From the NCBI GenBank assembly GCA_964607765.1, contig CAZSNT010000173.1:1-20507 (forward strand): a DNA stretch of 20,507 bases. Direction: 5' to 3'. Within the stretch, counting starts at the first letter, position 1; every line of letters starts with the position of its first letter. The DNA is from CAZSNT01 sp964607765 (GTDB lineage Bacteria > Verrucomicrobiota > Lentisphaeria > Oligosphaerales > JABHEG01). Positions 1 through 8,953 of the stretch are shown here, piece by piece. Both the position numbers and the translations under genes were made by a program. Under the pieces are notes generated by a model. The model did not search any database and was not told the origin of the DNA. It was given only the letters and a program-made list of their open reading frames with translations.

Positions 1-1
1 C

Positions 2-2824
2 AGGGATGTACCCGTCCTGCATGCCCTGGATCAAACGGCTACCGCCCGGTATGTCAGAGTAGAGGTCGCCAAAGGTGAAAACGTCGAGCGCCTGCTCGTC
101 GCTGAACTGGCGATCTTAGCACCGGGACGGCACTCTGATGCCAAAGCGGTCGGCAACCGCCGTGTCGTTACCCCAATGGCGGTCAAGAACGCACTGGACG
201 ATGCCCTGCTCAAGACCAAGGTCGACTTCCTCTATGGCAGTTATGTGACGGAGGTCCTGCGCGATCCGGAAGGGAAGCTCGCCGGCATCGTGGTGGCCAA
301 CCGTTCGGGGCGGCAGGCGATTCGCGGCAAGGTCATCATTGATGCGACCGATCGAGGCGTAGCCGCCCGAATTGCCGGCGCCGAGTTCACGCCGTATCCC
401 GCCGGCCTCCAGAGTTTCAGCCGCATTGTCTTGGGCGGCAAGCCGGGCCCGAAGGCCAAGGATACCGGACTTCGTTATCAGGTTGGCGGCAAGAGATCCA
501 GCAGTTATCCGGTCTACGAATACGAGTTTGAGATTCCGATGCGCGACGGATCATGGTCCTCCTTTGTCGAGGCCGACAAGACCGCCCGTGACCAGTCGTG
601 GCATCACGACCAGGCCGGCTATGCCGAAATGCTCTTCCAGGTCCCGCCTGATCCCGTGAAATCAGAAGGCGCTTATGCCGGGCCCTGGCCTGGGGCGAAC
701 GAATTCCCGCTCACAGCCCTAACACCGAGCGGAGTGGATCACCTTTTCGTGCTTGGCGGCTGTGCCGATGTCACCCGCGAGACGGCCGGGAAGTTGCTGC
801 GTCCGCTCAACGGCATTCGCCTTGGCCAGCGTGTTGGGGCCGCTGCCGCGCATCAAGCAAAGTCACGCCGGCTCGCCGCAGCGAACCAACTGGTTGTCGG
901 CGGATCGTCTGGAACGGCCAGCCTCCAAGCGGAAGTGGGCGAAGTGTTGGCAGGCCTGCGCTGGCACCCCTCGGAGGGAGCGATTCGCAGCCCAGCCAGC
1001 GTGTTGCCTGTCCTGGGCCGTTACGACACGGTGGTCGTCGGAGGCGGAACAGGCGGGGCTCCGGCCGGGATCGCCGCTGCTCGCGCTGGGGCTCGCACGC
1101 TGGTCATCGAATACCTGCACGGCCTGGGCGGTGTCGGAACCCTGGGCCGAGTCGCGGTCTACTACCATGGCAATCGAGCCGGTTTCAATATCGAGGTGGA
1201 AAACGGCGTTTCCGCCATGTCAGGTGACATCTCGTCAAGACCCAAATATAAGAGCGATGAGTTCCATCAAGACTTTGACATCGAAACCAAGATGGAATGG
1301 CTACGCCGGGAATTGGCCAAGGCCGGGGCGGATGTCTGGTTCATGTCGCTCGGCGTGGGCTCGGTGGTGCAAGGCGATCGCTTCAAAGGCGTGGTGGTCG
1401 CGACCCCGCAGGGACGCGGCGTAATCCTTGCCAATACGGTCATCGATTCCACCGGCAACGCGGTCATCCCCCACGCGGCCGGGTGCGAGACCCAGATGAT
1501 CGACGGTGAGCACATTGCCGTTCAGGGCACGGGGCTCCCGCCCTGGACCCCGGGCGAGGACAAGCAGAATTCGGATTGGACGTTCGTCCTGGATGATGAT
1601 GTGATTGACATGTGGCGTACCCTCGTCGTGGCCAAGAAGAAGAAGTTCCCTGGTGCCTACGATCATGGGCAACTGATCGATACCCGGGCGCGACGCCGCA
1701 TCATTGGTGACGTTGTCATTTCTCCCATGGATATCATCAATCAGCGCATCTTCCCCGATGTGATTACCGTCTCGAAGAGCCGTTTCGACAACCATGGCTT
1801 CCCCAGCCACGACCTGTTCTTCATACGCCGTCAAGACAGGGTTGAATCCCTCTACAGTAACGTTCCCTATCGTGCACTCTTGCCGAAAGGTTATGACGGC
1901 ATCCTCGTCACCGGATTGGGCATGAGCGCTCACGCCGATGCCATGCCGGTGATGCGCATGCAGCGCGATATCGAGAATCACAGCTACGCCGCAGGCTACG
2001 CCTCAGCCCTTGCGGCGCGCGAAGGCACCACGGTTCGCAAGATCGACGTGGAGCAACTGCAGCGCCATCTGGCTGACATCGGCGTCATCCCGGAAGAACT
2101 GATCGGTGCCAAGGACAGCTACCCGCTCAGCGAGGCCAAGATCAAGGACGCCGTCGCCTCGGTCGGGCGTGACTATACCGGCATCGCTCAGATACTGACG
2201 CAACCGGAGACCGCCCTTCCGCTCTTGCGCGAAGCGCACAGCCGTGCCGAAGACGAAGCGGTCCGTCTTCGCTACGCGCACGTGCTGGGTATGTTGCGTG
2301 ACTGCACGGGCGTGGAGACGTTGATCCAGGCCGTCGCCAAGGAGAAGTGGGATAAAGGGTATAACTTCAGCGGGTTCGGCAACCACCAACTAACGTCCAG
2401 TCCGCTGGACGACGTGATCATTGCCCTAGGTCGTACGGGCGACGCGCGTGCCATGGACGTCCTGATCGAAAAGGCCCGGCAATTGACGCCCGCGAGCGAC
2501 TTCTCCCACTTCCGTGCCCTGGCCATCGCCTTCGAGAGCATCCGCGATCCGAGGGCGGCAGAACCACTCGCTCGGCTTCTTCGGATGCCCGGTGTCGGTG
2601 GACACGCGTTCCGGGAAATCCACGACGTCATTCAGCGCACGCCCAAGGGCCACGGTGACAACTCGACCCGCAACGTATCGCTTCGCGAACTGATTCTAGC
2701 CCGTGCCCTGTATCGATGTGGCGATCATGAAGAACTTGGCAAGAAGACGTTGGAGGCTTACCGAACCGACTTCCGTGGCCACTACGCAACGCATGCCAGG
2801 GCGATTCTGGCCGAAGACAGGTAA
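2..2824 (+). CDS. Tandem FAD-dependent oxidoreductase with HEAT-like C-terminus (5' partial)
   Basis: The reading frame is open from the first bases, so the true start lies upstream; an ATG at 176 is internal to the domain. Two FAD_oxidored-type (PF12831-like) units lie in one chain. The first is visible only from its middle: the DATDRG segment near nt 350 and the closing LFVLGGCADVTRE / GQRVGAAAA segment near nt 750-850. The second starts with a full dinucleotide-binding motif, VVVGGGTGG (about nt 1031-1057), and includes DSTGN near nt 1445 and GILVTGLGMSAHADAMP near nt 1900. The last ~220 residues (nt ~2165-2824) are helical, with repeated DxxxVETLI / DARAMDVLI / DPRAAEPLARLL units typical of HEAT-like repeats. 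The extreme 5' piece (TARYVRVEV) resembles the end of an F5/8 type C-like sandwich. Substrate is unknown; the adjacent glycosidases suggest a sugar or glycan-derived compound. Domain family is clear, the reaction is not. Confidence 0.88.
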   Translation, partial: RDVPVLHALDQTATARYVRVEVAKGENVERLLVAELAILAPGRHSDAKAVGNRRVVTPMAVKNALDDALLKTKVDFLYGSYVTEVLRDPEGKLAGIVVANRSGRQAIRGKVIIDATDRGVAARIAGAEFTPYPAGLQSFSRIVLGGKPGPKAKDTGLRYQVGGKRSSSYPVYEYEFEIPMRDGSWSSFVEADKTARDQSWHHDQAGYAEMLFQVPPDPVKSEGAYAGPWPGANEFPLTALTPSGVDHLFVLGGCADVTRETAGKLLRPLNGIRLGQRVGAAAAHQAKSRRLAAANQLVVGGSSGTASLQAEVGEVLAGLRWHPSEGAIRSPASVLPVLGRYDTVVVGGGTGGAPAGIAAARAGARTLVIEYLHGLGGVGTLGRVAVYYHGNRAGFNIEVENGVSAMSGDISSRPKYKSDEFHQDFDIETKMEWLRRELAKAGADVWFMSLGVGSVVQGDRFKGVVVATPQGRGVILANTVIDSTGNAVIPHAAGCETQMIDGEHIAVQGTGLPPWTPGEDKQNSDWTFVLDDDVIDMWRTLVVAKKKKFPGAYDHGQLIDTRARRRIIGDVVISPMDIINQRIFPDVITVSKSRFDNHGFPSHDLFFIRRQDRVESLYSNVPYRALLPKGYDGILVTGLGMSAHADAMPVMRMQRDIENHSYAAGYASALAAREGTTVRKIDVEQLQRHLADIGVIPEELIGAKDSYPLSEAKIKDAVASVGRDYTGIAQILTQPETALPLLREAHSRAEDEAVRLRYAHVLGMLRDCTGVETLIQAVAKEKWDKGYNFSGFGNHQLTSSPLDDVIIALGRTGDARAMDVLIEKARQLTPASDFSHFRALAIAFESIRDPRAAEPLARLLRMPGVGGHAFREIHDVIQRTPKGHGDNSTRNVSLRELILARALYRCGDHEELGKKTLEAYRTDFRGHYATHARAILAEDR

Positions 2825-2875
2825 TGGCATGCGCCTGCGGTCTGTCCGCACGTCAACAGAATCCGAAGCGACATC

Positions 2876-2880
2876 AAGGG
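2876..2880 (+). promoter_or_regulatory. Ribosome binding site choosing the GH2 start
   Basis: AAGGG lies 6 nt before the ATG at 2887. The alternative ATG at 2824 overlaps the preceding stop (TAATG) but has only a weak purine run upstream and would add 21 residues that do not resemble the GH2 N-terminus. This favours 2887. Confidence 0.55.
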
Positions 2881-2886
2881 ATCGAT

Positions 2887-5715
2887 ATGGACAACGTCAG
2901 TAGCTTGGCCGGAACGTGGCAGTTCCGGGAAGACCCGGACAACAGGGGCGTGGCCGAGGAATGGTACGCGCAGGACCTGAATGATACCATCAGGCTGCCC
3001 GGCACGACGGCGTCCCGCGGGAAGGGGCAGCCCACCGAGGCCCCTGTTGCCTCGCGGGAGGCATTCAACAAGGCGCGCGCCCGGACAACGGCGACCAGCA
3101 TCTGCTGGTACTCGCGTCTGGTGGACATCCCCGCGGAGTGGGCGGACAAAGACGTCTCTGCCAGCTTCGAGCGCTGCCAATGGGTGTCGCGTGCGTGGCT
3201 GGACGGCCATGAGATCGGCTTCCAGGACAGCCTGGCCACGCCCCACCGCTACTCCCTCACCGACTCTCTCAAGCCCGGCGCGACCCAGCGTCTCACCGTG
3301 CGTGTGGACAGCCGCACGCTCGAGCTTTCTCTCAAGGACAGTATTGCGGAGGACCAGCTCAAGGGCCTGTCCCAAGCTCTCGGTGGCTTCCACACATCCG
3401 TGCAGTCATCGTGGAACGGGCTTCTCGGGGAGCTTCTGCTGATGGCGCAGGATCGCGTGCGGCTCGAGGGGCTGAACGTCTATCCCGACCTGACGAACGG
3501 GACGACCCGCGTCGCGGGCACAGTGCGGAACACGACCGGTTCGACCTGTACCGCCGAACTTGACATCGCGATCGCATGCACGACCGGCCAGGACCCCGCC
3601 TACTCTCGGAAAGGGCACGTCGAACTGACACCCGGAGAGACGACGTTCTCGCTGGACGTGCCCACGCCCGAACCGGCGCTCTGGGATGAGTTCTCGCCCG
3701 CGCTCTACGACTGCACCGTCACATGCGCGACGGGGGCTGGCGCCAGTGAAGAAAGCGTGCGCTTCGGGTTTCGGGAGATCGCAGCCAACAGGCACAGGCT
3801 GCTCGTCAACGGCCGAGCCGTTTACTTTCGCGGCGCTCTGGAGAATGCCGTTTTCCCGCTCACCGGCCACGCCCCCATGGATCAGGGGTACTGGGATCGG
3901 ATCCTCCGCACCGCCAAAGCTTGGGGGCTCAACCACTTGCGATTCCACTCCTGGTGTCCGCCGGAGAATGCGTTCAGGGCCGCGGACCAGCTCGGAGTCT
4001 ACTTCCAGGTCGAGTTGCCGAACACGAGCTGCCCAAGCGTGCCCGAGCCGCCGGGAAACGGCGAATGGCTGCTCCAGGAAATGAGACGGATTCTAGACAC
4101 CTATGGGAACCATCCCTCGTTCTGCCTGATGTCCCTGGGCAATGAGCAGTTCCCGGGGCGCCCATGGCGCGAGATCCAGGAAGCCCACATGACGAAGGTC
4201 GCCTTCGGAAAGGAACACGACCCCAGACACCTGTATACCTGCACGAGCCAGCCGTTCACCCCGGGGCGCAACGACGACTACTACGTGAGTTCCTGGGGCC
4301 TCCGCCACGGCACAGGACGCCTGTGCGGCATCCAGTGGGGCGGCGGCGCCGTGATCAACGCCACCCGGTTCAACACAGATTCGCCCGAGACGCTGACCGA
4401 CCACGCCAAAGACATTGCGGGCATGCCCGCGCCCGTCCTCTCCCACGAAGCGGGACAGTGGTCCAGTTTTCCGGACACTCGACTCATTGACCGCTTTACC
4501 GGCTGCATGCGCCCGTTCAACCTGGAGAGGATCCGGGACTTGCTGAGCGAGGCCGGACTGGCGCAGCGTCACGACCTCTACTGCCGGGCGTCCGCGCGCC
4601 TGGCCGCTCTTCTCTACCGTGAGGACGTAGAGGCCATGCTGCGCACGCCGAACATGGCCGGGTTCCAGTTGCTCGGCATCTACGACTCCTGCAACCAGGG
4701 CACCGCGACCGAGGGGCTGCTCGACAACTTCTGGACCCCCAAAGCCGACAGCATCTCCCCGCACCAGTGGTCACGTTCCTGCGGCCCCGCCGTACTGCTC
4801 GCGCGCATGGCCCGTCGGGTCTGGTCCGAAGACGACGTCTTCGAGGCGAATCTCCAGATTGTGAATTATGCTGACGCCGGGCTGGCGGCCGCTGTCGCCG
4901 AGTGGAAGCTCCTGGTGGACGGCCAGGTGTTTGCCGCAGGCGAGACCGCGCCTGCTGACGCGCCGCGCGGAGGCATCACCGATCTCGGCAGCATCTACCA
5001 ACCGCTGGACGGCGCTCCCTCCCCTTGTCACATGAGGCTCGAAGTGTCGATCCCGGAGCATGGCCTGCTCAACGACTGGAGCATCTGGGTGTATCCATCC
5101 ATCATGGGCGACGGGCTCGACGACTGGAGTGGCCAGGACTGCACGATTCCAGGAGACGGCCGGTCGCCTGTCTACGTGACCGCCGCGTGGGACGACGAAA
5201 CCAAGCAGGTGTTGCAGGCGGGCGGACGCGTGTTGCTTTGCGCACGACCGGGCGACATTCGGGACGCCGACGCCGTCTCCCGGCCCGGGCAGTTCACCTC
5301 CGTGTTCTGGAACCCGATCATGAAGAACGCCCAGCCCGGCACCTACGGCATCTGGTGCGATCCCGATCACCCGGCGCTAAGCCTGTTCCCAACCGACTTC
5401 CACGCCGACTGGCAGTGGGCGGACATCCTCAACGGCAGCAGGACATGCGTGCTCGACTCATTCGGACCGGAGTTGGAGCCGATCGTGGGCGTGATCGACG
5501 GCTATCACTCGAATCGCAGGCTCGGAGTCCTCTTCGAAGTACGCGTGGGCGCCGGGCGACTCCTGTTCTGCAGCATGGACCTGAACGCCGGATTGATCGC
5601 CCGTCTGCCAGCTCGCCAGTTGAAGAAAAGTCTGATCCGGTACGTGGAAGGGGATCTCTTCCGCCCAGCGGCAGAGGCGGATGCGGCCAGCATCGACGCC
5701 TTCTTTCGTACGTGA
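2887..5715 (+). CDS. Glycoside hydrolase family 2-type protein
   Basis: A protein of 942 residues that probably removes a terminal beta-linked sugar (beta-galactosidase, beta-glucuronidase or related). It opens with the GH2 jelly-roll signature (LAGTWQFREDP, then IRLPGT), continues through an immunoglobulin-like sandwich, and enters the TIM barrel at VNGRAVYFRGALEN. The expected acid/base motif GNE is present in SLGNEQ (Glu420), and Glu521 in SHEAGQW is a good candidate nucleophile. The last ~200 residues (VLQAGGRVLLCARPGD; FPTDFHADWQW; GVLFEVRVGAGRLLFCSMDL) look like an extra alpha/beta amidotransferase-like domain. No signal peptide or membrane segment is visible, unlike the neighbouring rhamnosidases and sulfatases, so it may work in the cytoplasm on imported oligosaccharides. 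It lies 62 nt after the oxidoreductase stop and is probably co-transcribed with it. Exact sugar specificity cannot be read from the sequence. Confidence 0.85.
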   Translation: MDNVSSLAGTWQFREDPDNRGVAEEWYAQDLNDTIRLPGTTASRGKGQPTEAPVASREAFNKARARTTATSICWYSRLVDIPAEWADKDVSASFERCQWVSRAWLDGHEIGFQDSLATPHRYSLTDSLKPGATQRLTVRVDSRTLELSLKDSIAEDQLKGLSQALGGFHTSVQSSWNGLLGELLLMAQDRVRLEGLNVYPDLTNGTTRVAGTVRNTTGSTCTAELDIAIACTTGQDPAYSRKGHVELTPGETTFSLDVPTPEPALWDEFSPALYDCTVTCATGAGASEESVRFGFREIAANRHRLLVNGRAVYFRGALENAVFPLTGHAPMDQGYWDRILRTAKAWGLNHLRFHSWCPPENAFRAADQLGVYFQVELPNTSCPSVPEPPGNGEWLLQEMRRILDTYGNHPSFCLMSLGNEQFPGRPWREIQEAHMTKVAFGKEHDPRHLYTCTSQPFTPGRNDDYYVSSWGLRHGTGRLCGIQWGGGAVINATRFNTDSPETLTDHAKDIAGMPAPVLSHEAGQWSSFPDTRLIDRFTGCMRPFNLERIRDLLSEAGLAQRHDLYCRASARLAALLYREDVEAMLRTPNMAGFQLLGIYDSCNQGTATEGLLDNFWTPKADSISPHQWSRSCGPAVLLARMARRVWSEDDVFEANLQIVNYADAGLAAAVAEWKLLVDGQVFAAGETAPADAPRGGITDLGSIYQPLDGAPSPCHMRLEVSIPEHGLLNDWSIWVYPSIMGDGLDDWSGQDCTIPGDGRSPVYVTAAWDDETKQVLQAGGRVLLCARPGDIRDADAVSRPGQFTSVFWNPIMKNAQPGTYGIWCDPDHPALSLFPTDFHADWQWADILNGSRTCVLDSFGPELEPIVGVIDGYHSNRRLGVLFEVRVGAGRLLFCSMDLNAGLIARLPARQLKKSLIRYVEGDLFRPAAEADAASIDAFFRT

Positions 5716-5789
5716 CTCTCAGGGATTGCACCGCAGAGCGAGGTAGTGTCAGAAGTTCTATGGAAAGGATGAAGAAGGGGAAACGGTTG

Positions 5790-5864
5790 ACGATTACGGG
5801 CAACGATTACGGATCACAAGGAGAAGACACCCAACCGTCCACCGTAATCGTCGCCCGTAATCGT
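5790..5864. repeat. Palindrome of paired ACGATTACGG repeats
   Basis: The left arm (5790-5812) holds two direct copies of ACGATTACGG (5790-5799 and 5803-5812) separated by GCA. The right arm (5842-5864) holds two copies of its complement CCGTAATCGT (5842-5851 and 5855-5864) separated by CGC. The arms are complementary at 22 of 23 positions, the only mismatch being A5802 with C5852, across a 29-nt loop. Transcribed, this would form a long stable hairpin. It sits between the GH2 stop and the rhamnosidase start, in the only gap of the first gene group. No T-run follows, so it is not a standard intrinsic terminator. It could be a dispersed intergenic repeat, an RNA-processing or stability element, or a protein-binding site. 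Confidence 0.85.
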
Positions 5865-5905
5865 GCGCCGAGACGATGCGCGAAAGAAGGAAACAGGAAC
5901 GGCAT

Positions 5906-8900
5906 ATGACGAACCAGAAAGACCGGAACACGAACCAAAGAAACGAGAAGACGTTACTGGTAGGAGTGATCGCCATGAGTCTGTGCAACTTGACACTCGG
6001 GGCGGTCGTGAACCTGCGTTGCGAGTACCTGGAGAATCCGCAGGGCATCGACGTCCGGACTCCGCGGCTGAGTTGGATCACGCAGTCGGAACAGCGTGGT
6101 TGGCAACAGGGCGCGTACCGGATCCTGGTTGCGTCGGGCGAGGAACGGCTCGCCCGCGATGAAGGCGACCTCTGGGACAGCGGCAAGGTGGCGTCGGACC
6201 AGTCCTGCCATGTGGCGTACGCCGGGGAGCCGCTCGCCTCGCGCGCGCGCTGCTACTGGAAGGTGATGGTCTGGGACCAGGACGGCGAACCGACGGGGTG
6301 GAGCGCGCCCGCCATGTGGTCTATGGGCCTGCTGGCGCCGGAGGACTGGCAGGGCGCGGCGTGGATCGGCTGGGACGACGTTCCGGACGCGCAGGCCGCC
6401 CCGAAACCGGTGGCCTCGCCCAAGTCCCCGCAGATTGCCATCGTCAAGGCGCTCTACGGCGTTCCGGGCGATGCGGCGAAACAGGTGGACCTGAAGGAGA
6501 AGATTCAGCAGCGGGTCGCCGCCGGGCAGTTCAGGCTGAAGGCCAGCAACGAGTTTGCGGGCAGAGACCCGGTGCGTGGCGTCCCCAAAAAGCTGGTGTT
6601 GGAGTACAGACGCGATGGGAAGCTGCTCAAGTTGGTCGTCAACGAGAATGCCGAGATCGACCTGGCAAGCGGGAAGACCAAGGGGCAGAAGAAGGGCAAG
6701 GTGTACCTGCCGGCGCCCTATCTACGCAAGGAATTCGCCGTCCGTTCGGCAGTGAAACGGGCCGTCCTCTACGCGACGGCGCAGGGGGTCTTCGAGCTGC
6801 ACGTCAACGGCAAGCGAGTCAGCGACGAGTACTTCATGCCCGGCTGGACGGACTACCGCAAACGCATTTACTACCGCACGTACGACGTGACCGGCATGCT
6901 GGATCAAGGCGAGAATGCCATCGGCGCCATTCTCGGGGATGGCTGGTTTCGCGGCAACATCAGCATCCTCGGGCAGAACAAGTACGGCAAGCGCCTCCGT
7001 CTCAAAGCCGTCCTGCGGATCGAGTACGTCGACGGGCAGTCGGAGTCGGTCGCTACGGGGCCGGGCTGGAAGGCTTCATTCGGGCCGATCCTGGAGTCGG
7101 ACATGCAGGCGGGCGAGACCTACGATGCGCGGCGCGAGATGCCGGGCTGGGACCGTGCGGGCTTCGACGACGGCGCGTGGTCGCCGGTGGACACGGGCTG
7201 CGACATCAAGGCTCCCCTCTTGCAGGCCTATCCCGGCGTCCCCGTGCGACGCATGCAGGAGTTGCCGACGGTCAAGCTGACCGAGCCCGTGCCGGGCAGT
7301 CACGTCTTCGACCTGGGCCAGAACTTCTCCGGCTGGATCCGGCTGAAGGTGCAGGGCCAGGCGGGCGACAAGGTGGTGATGCGCTTCGGCGAGATGCTGA
7401 ACGCCGACGGCACGCTCTACACTGCCAACCTCCGTTCCGCCCGCGCCACCGACACCTACATCCTCAAGGGCGGCGGCGAAGAAGTCTGGGAGCCGCGCTT
7501 CACCTTCCACGGCTTCCGCTATGTCGGACTGACGGGCGTTCCAGGCAAACCGACCGCGGACATGGTCACGGGAATTGTGATCCATTCCGACGCGCCCATG
7601 GCGAGTTCCTTTGCCTGCTCCAACCCCATGCTCAACCAGCTCTACAGCAACATCCTCTGGGGACAACGTTCCAATTATCTGGAGGTTCCTACCGACTGTC
7701 CGCAACGCGACGAACGCCTGGGGTGGACCGGCGACACGCAGGTGTTCATCCGTTCGGGTTGCTATAATCAGGACGTGGCGGCCTTCTTCACCAAATGGAA
7801 TATCGACTTGATGGATGCGCGGCGGAGAGACGGCACCTTTGGTCAGCAAGCTCCCATATTCCACGGATACGGTAGTCCGGGCTGGGCGGATGCCGGCGTG
7901 ATCTGCCCTTGGACCATCTATCATGTCTATGGCGACGTTCGGATGGTTGCGCAGCATTATGACAAAATGGCGCGATTCATTGAGCACTGCAAAAGCAAAG
8001 GGCTGAAAGGGCCGGGCAATATAGGATTCGGGGACTGGCTGGCGATTGGCTCAAAAACGCCGAAGGATCTCATCTCGGCGGCCTATTTTGCTTACTCGAC
8101 CAGCCTGATGGTCGAGATCGCGGACGCGCTGGACAAAAAAGAAGATGCCGAAAAATACCGTCAGTTGTTGGCCGCGATTAAGGCGGATTTCCAGGCGAGC
8201 TTTGTTCAGGCAGATGGGGAAATTGCGGGCAATTCGCAGACCGCCTACTGCATGGCGATTTGTTTCGATCTGCTCACCGCACAACAGCGTGAACAAGCCG
8301 CCGTGCATCTGGTCGAACGCGTTAAGGCGAAAGAGTACCACTTGTCGGTCGGCTTTCTGGGCGTGAACATCCTTTTGCCTGCGCTCACCGAAATCGGACG
8401 GAGTGATTTGGCCTACCGGCTGATCCAGAACACAACCTACCCCTCCTGGGGGTATTCCATCGAGCAAGGCGCCACCACGATCTGGGAGCGCTGGAACAGC
8501 TACACCAAGAAGGACGGCTTCGGCAATGCGAAGATGAACTCCTTCAACCACTACGCCTATGGCGCCTGCGGCGAATGGATGTTCCGCAGCATGCTCGGCA
8601 TCGACAGCGACGGAGCCGGCTTCAAGAGGATCGCCCTGAAGCCCGAGCTTGGCGAGGGCGTCACCTGGGCGAAAGGCCACCACGACTGCATCTATGGGCG
8701 CATCGAGAGCGATTGGCACCTGGATGGAGACCAGTTGCGCTGGAAGATCGCCATCCCGCCGAACACCGGCGCCACGCTCCATGTGCCGACATCGGATGTC
8801 GCTTCGATTATGGAGTCCGGCCAACCGGCCACGAACGCCCCCGGGCTGGAGTTCCTCCGCCTGGAGATGGGCCGAGCGGTGTTCGCAGCCACGGCCGGAA

Positions 8901-8953
8901 GATTTGCACTCACGGCGAAGATCCCGCAAGAACCGACAGGAGACCAGAGATGA
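5906..8953 (+). CDS. Alpha-L-rhamnosidase, GH78, with inserted DnaJC11-C-like domain
   Basis: A predicted exported enzyme of 1015 residues that hydrolyses terminal alpha-L-rhamnosyl linkages. The ATG at 5906 has AGGA 7 nt upstream and gives a lysine-containing n-region followed by a hydrophobic stretch (LLVGVIAMSLCNLTLGA), a plausible Sec signal. Order of domains: an N-terminal fibronectin-like domain (LRCEYLENPQGIDVRTPRLSW); WIGWDD; an inserted ~80-residue module (residues ~177-258); the Bac_rhamnosid_N-type sandwich (APYLRKEF, LHVNGKRVSDEYFMPGWTDY); a second sandwich (VFDLGQNFSGW); the six-hairpin catalytic barrel; and a C-terminal sandwich. The barrel holds CPQRDERLGWTGD (residues 598-610, Glu603 a candidate general acid) and TIWERW (Glu861, candidate base), both hallmarks of GH78. 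The stop overlaps the next sulfatase start (ATGA). GC drops in part of the barrel region. Alternative starts at 5876 or 5975 are possible. Confidence 0.92.
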   Translation: MTNQKDRNTNQRNEKTLLVGVIAMSLCNLTLGAVVNLRCEYLENPQGIDVRTPRLSWITQSEQRGWQQGAYRILVASGEERLARDEGDLWDSGKVASDQSCHVAYAGEPLASRARCYWKVMVWDQDGEPTGWSAPAMWSMGLLAPEDWQGAAWIGWDDVPDAQAAPKPVASPKSPQIAIVKALYGVPGDAAKQVDLKEKIQQRVAAGQFRLKASNEFAGRDPVRGVPKKLVLEYRRDGKLLKLVVNENAEIDLASGKTKGQKKGKVYLPAPYLRKEFAVRSAVKRAVLYATAQGVFELHVNGKRVSDEYFMPGWTDYRKRIYYRTYDVTGMLDQGENAIGAILGDGWFRGNISILGQNKYGKRLRLKAVLRIEYVDGQSESVATGPGWKASFGPILESDMQAGETYDARREMPGWDRAGFDDGAWSPVDTGCDIKAPLLQAYPGVPVRRMQELPTVKLTEPVPGSHVFDLGQNFSGWIRLKVQGQAGDKVVMRFGEMLNADGTLYTANLRSARATDTYILKGGGEEVWEPRFTFHGFRYVGLTGVPGKPTADMVTGIVIHSDAPMASSFACSNPMLNQLYSNILWGQRSNYLEVPTDCPQRDERLGWTGDTQVFIRSGCYNQDVAAFFTKWNIDLMDARRRDGTFGQQAPIFHGYGSPGWADAGVICPWTIYHVYGDVRMVAQHYDKMARFIEHCKSKGLKGPGNIGFGDWLAIGSKTPKDLISAAYFAYSTSLMVEIADALDKKEDAEKYRQLLAAIKADFQASFVQADGEIAGNSQTAYCMAICFDLLTAQQREQAAVHLVERVKAKEYHLSVGFLGVNILLPALTEIGRSDLAYRLIQNTTYPSWGYSIEQGATTIWERWNSYTKKDGFGNAKMNSFNHYAYGACGEWMFRSMLGIDSDGAGFKRIALKPELGEGVTWAKGHHDCIYGRIESDWHLDGDQLRWKIAIPPNTGATLHVPTSDVASIMESGQPATNAPGLEFLRLEMGRAVFAATAGRFALTAKIPQEPTGDQR
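6434..6679 (+). other. Inserted DnaJC11-C-like (DUF3395-type) domain, copy A
   Basis: Residues ~177-258 of the GH78 protein. It carries KALYGVPG, QVDLKEKIQQRVAAG, SNEFAGRDP, KKLVLEYRRDGKL and NENAEIDL. The layout matches my recollection of the DnaJC11 C-terminal family (PF11875, formerly DUF3395); that family name is recalled, not searched. It lies between the WIG segment and the rhamnosidase N-terminal sandwich, where classical GH78 enzymes have none. By hand alignment about 46 of 80 positions are identical to copy B (17805-18050). Confidence 0.7.
8938..8942 (+). promoter_or_regulatory. Ribosome binding site for the overlapping sulfatase
   Basis: AGGAG lies inside the end of the rhamnosidase gene, 7 nt before the ATG at 8950. 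It fixes the sulfatase start at 8950, even though the frame stays open much further upstream inside the rhamnosidase gene. It also indicates translational coupling through the ATGA overlap. Confidence 0.75.

Noticed and set aside
5975..5977. Alternative rhamnosidase start with a strong AGGAG 8 nt upstream
   Set aside because: It would remove the charged n-region and half of the hydrophobic core of the signal peptide. The ATG at 5906 has its own AGGA and gives a complete signal, though 5975 cannot be fully excluded.
6298..7767. Long open frame (489 codons) in another + frame
   Set aside because: It lies wholly inside the GH78 gene, its translation is arginine/glycine-rich without recognisable motifs, and the GH78 frame holds clear domains. 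It is a by-product of high GC.
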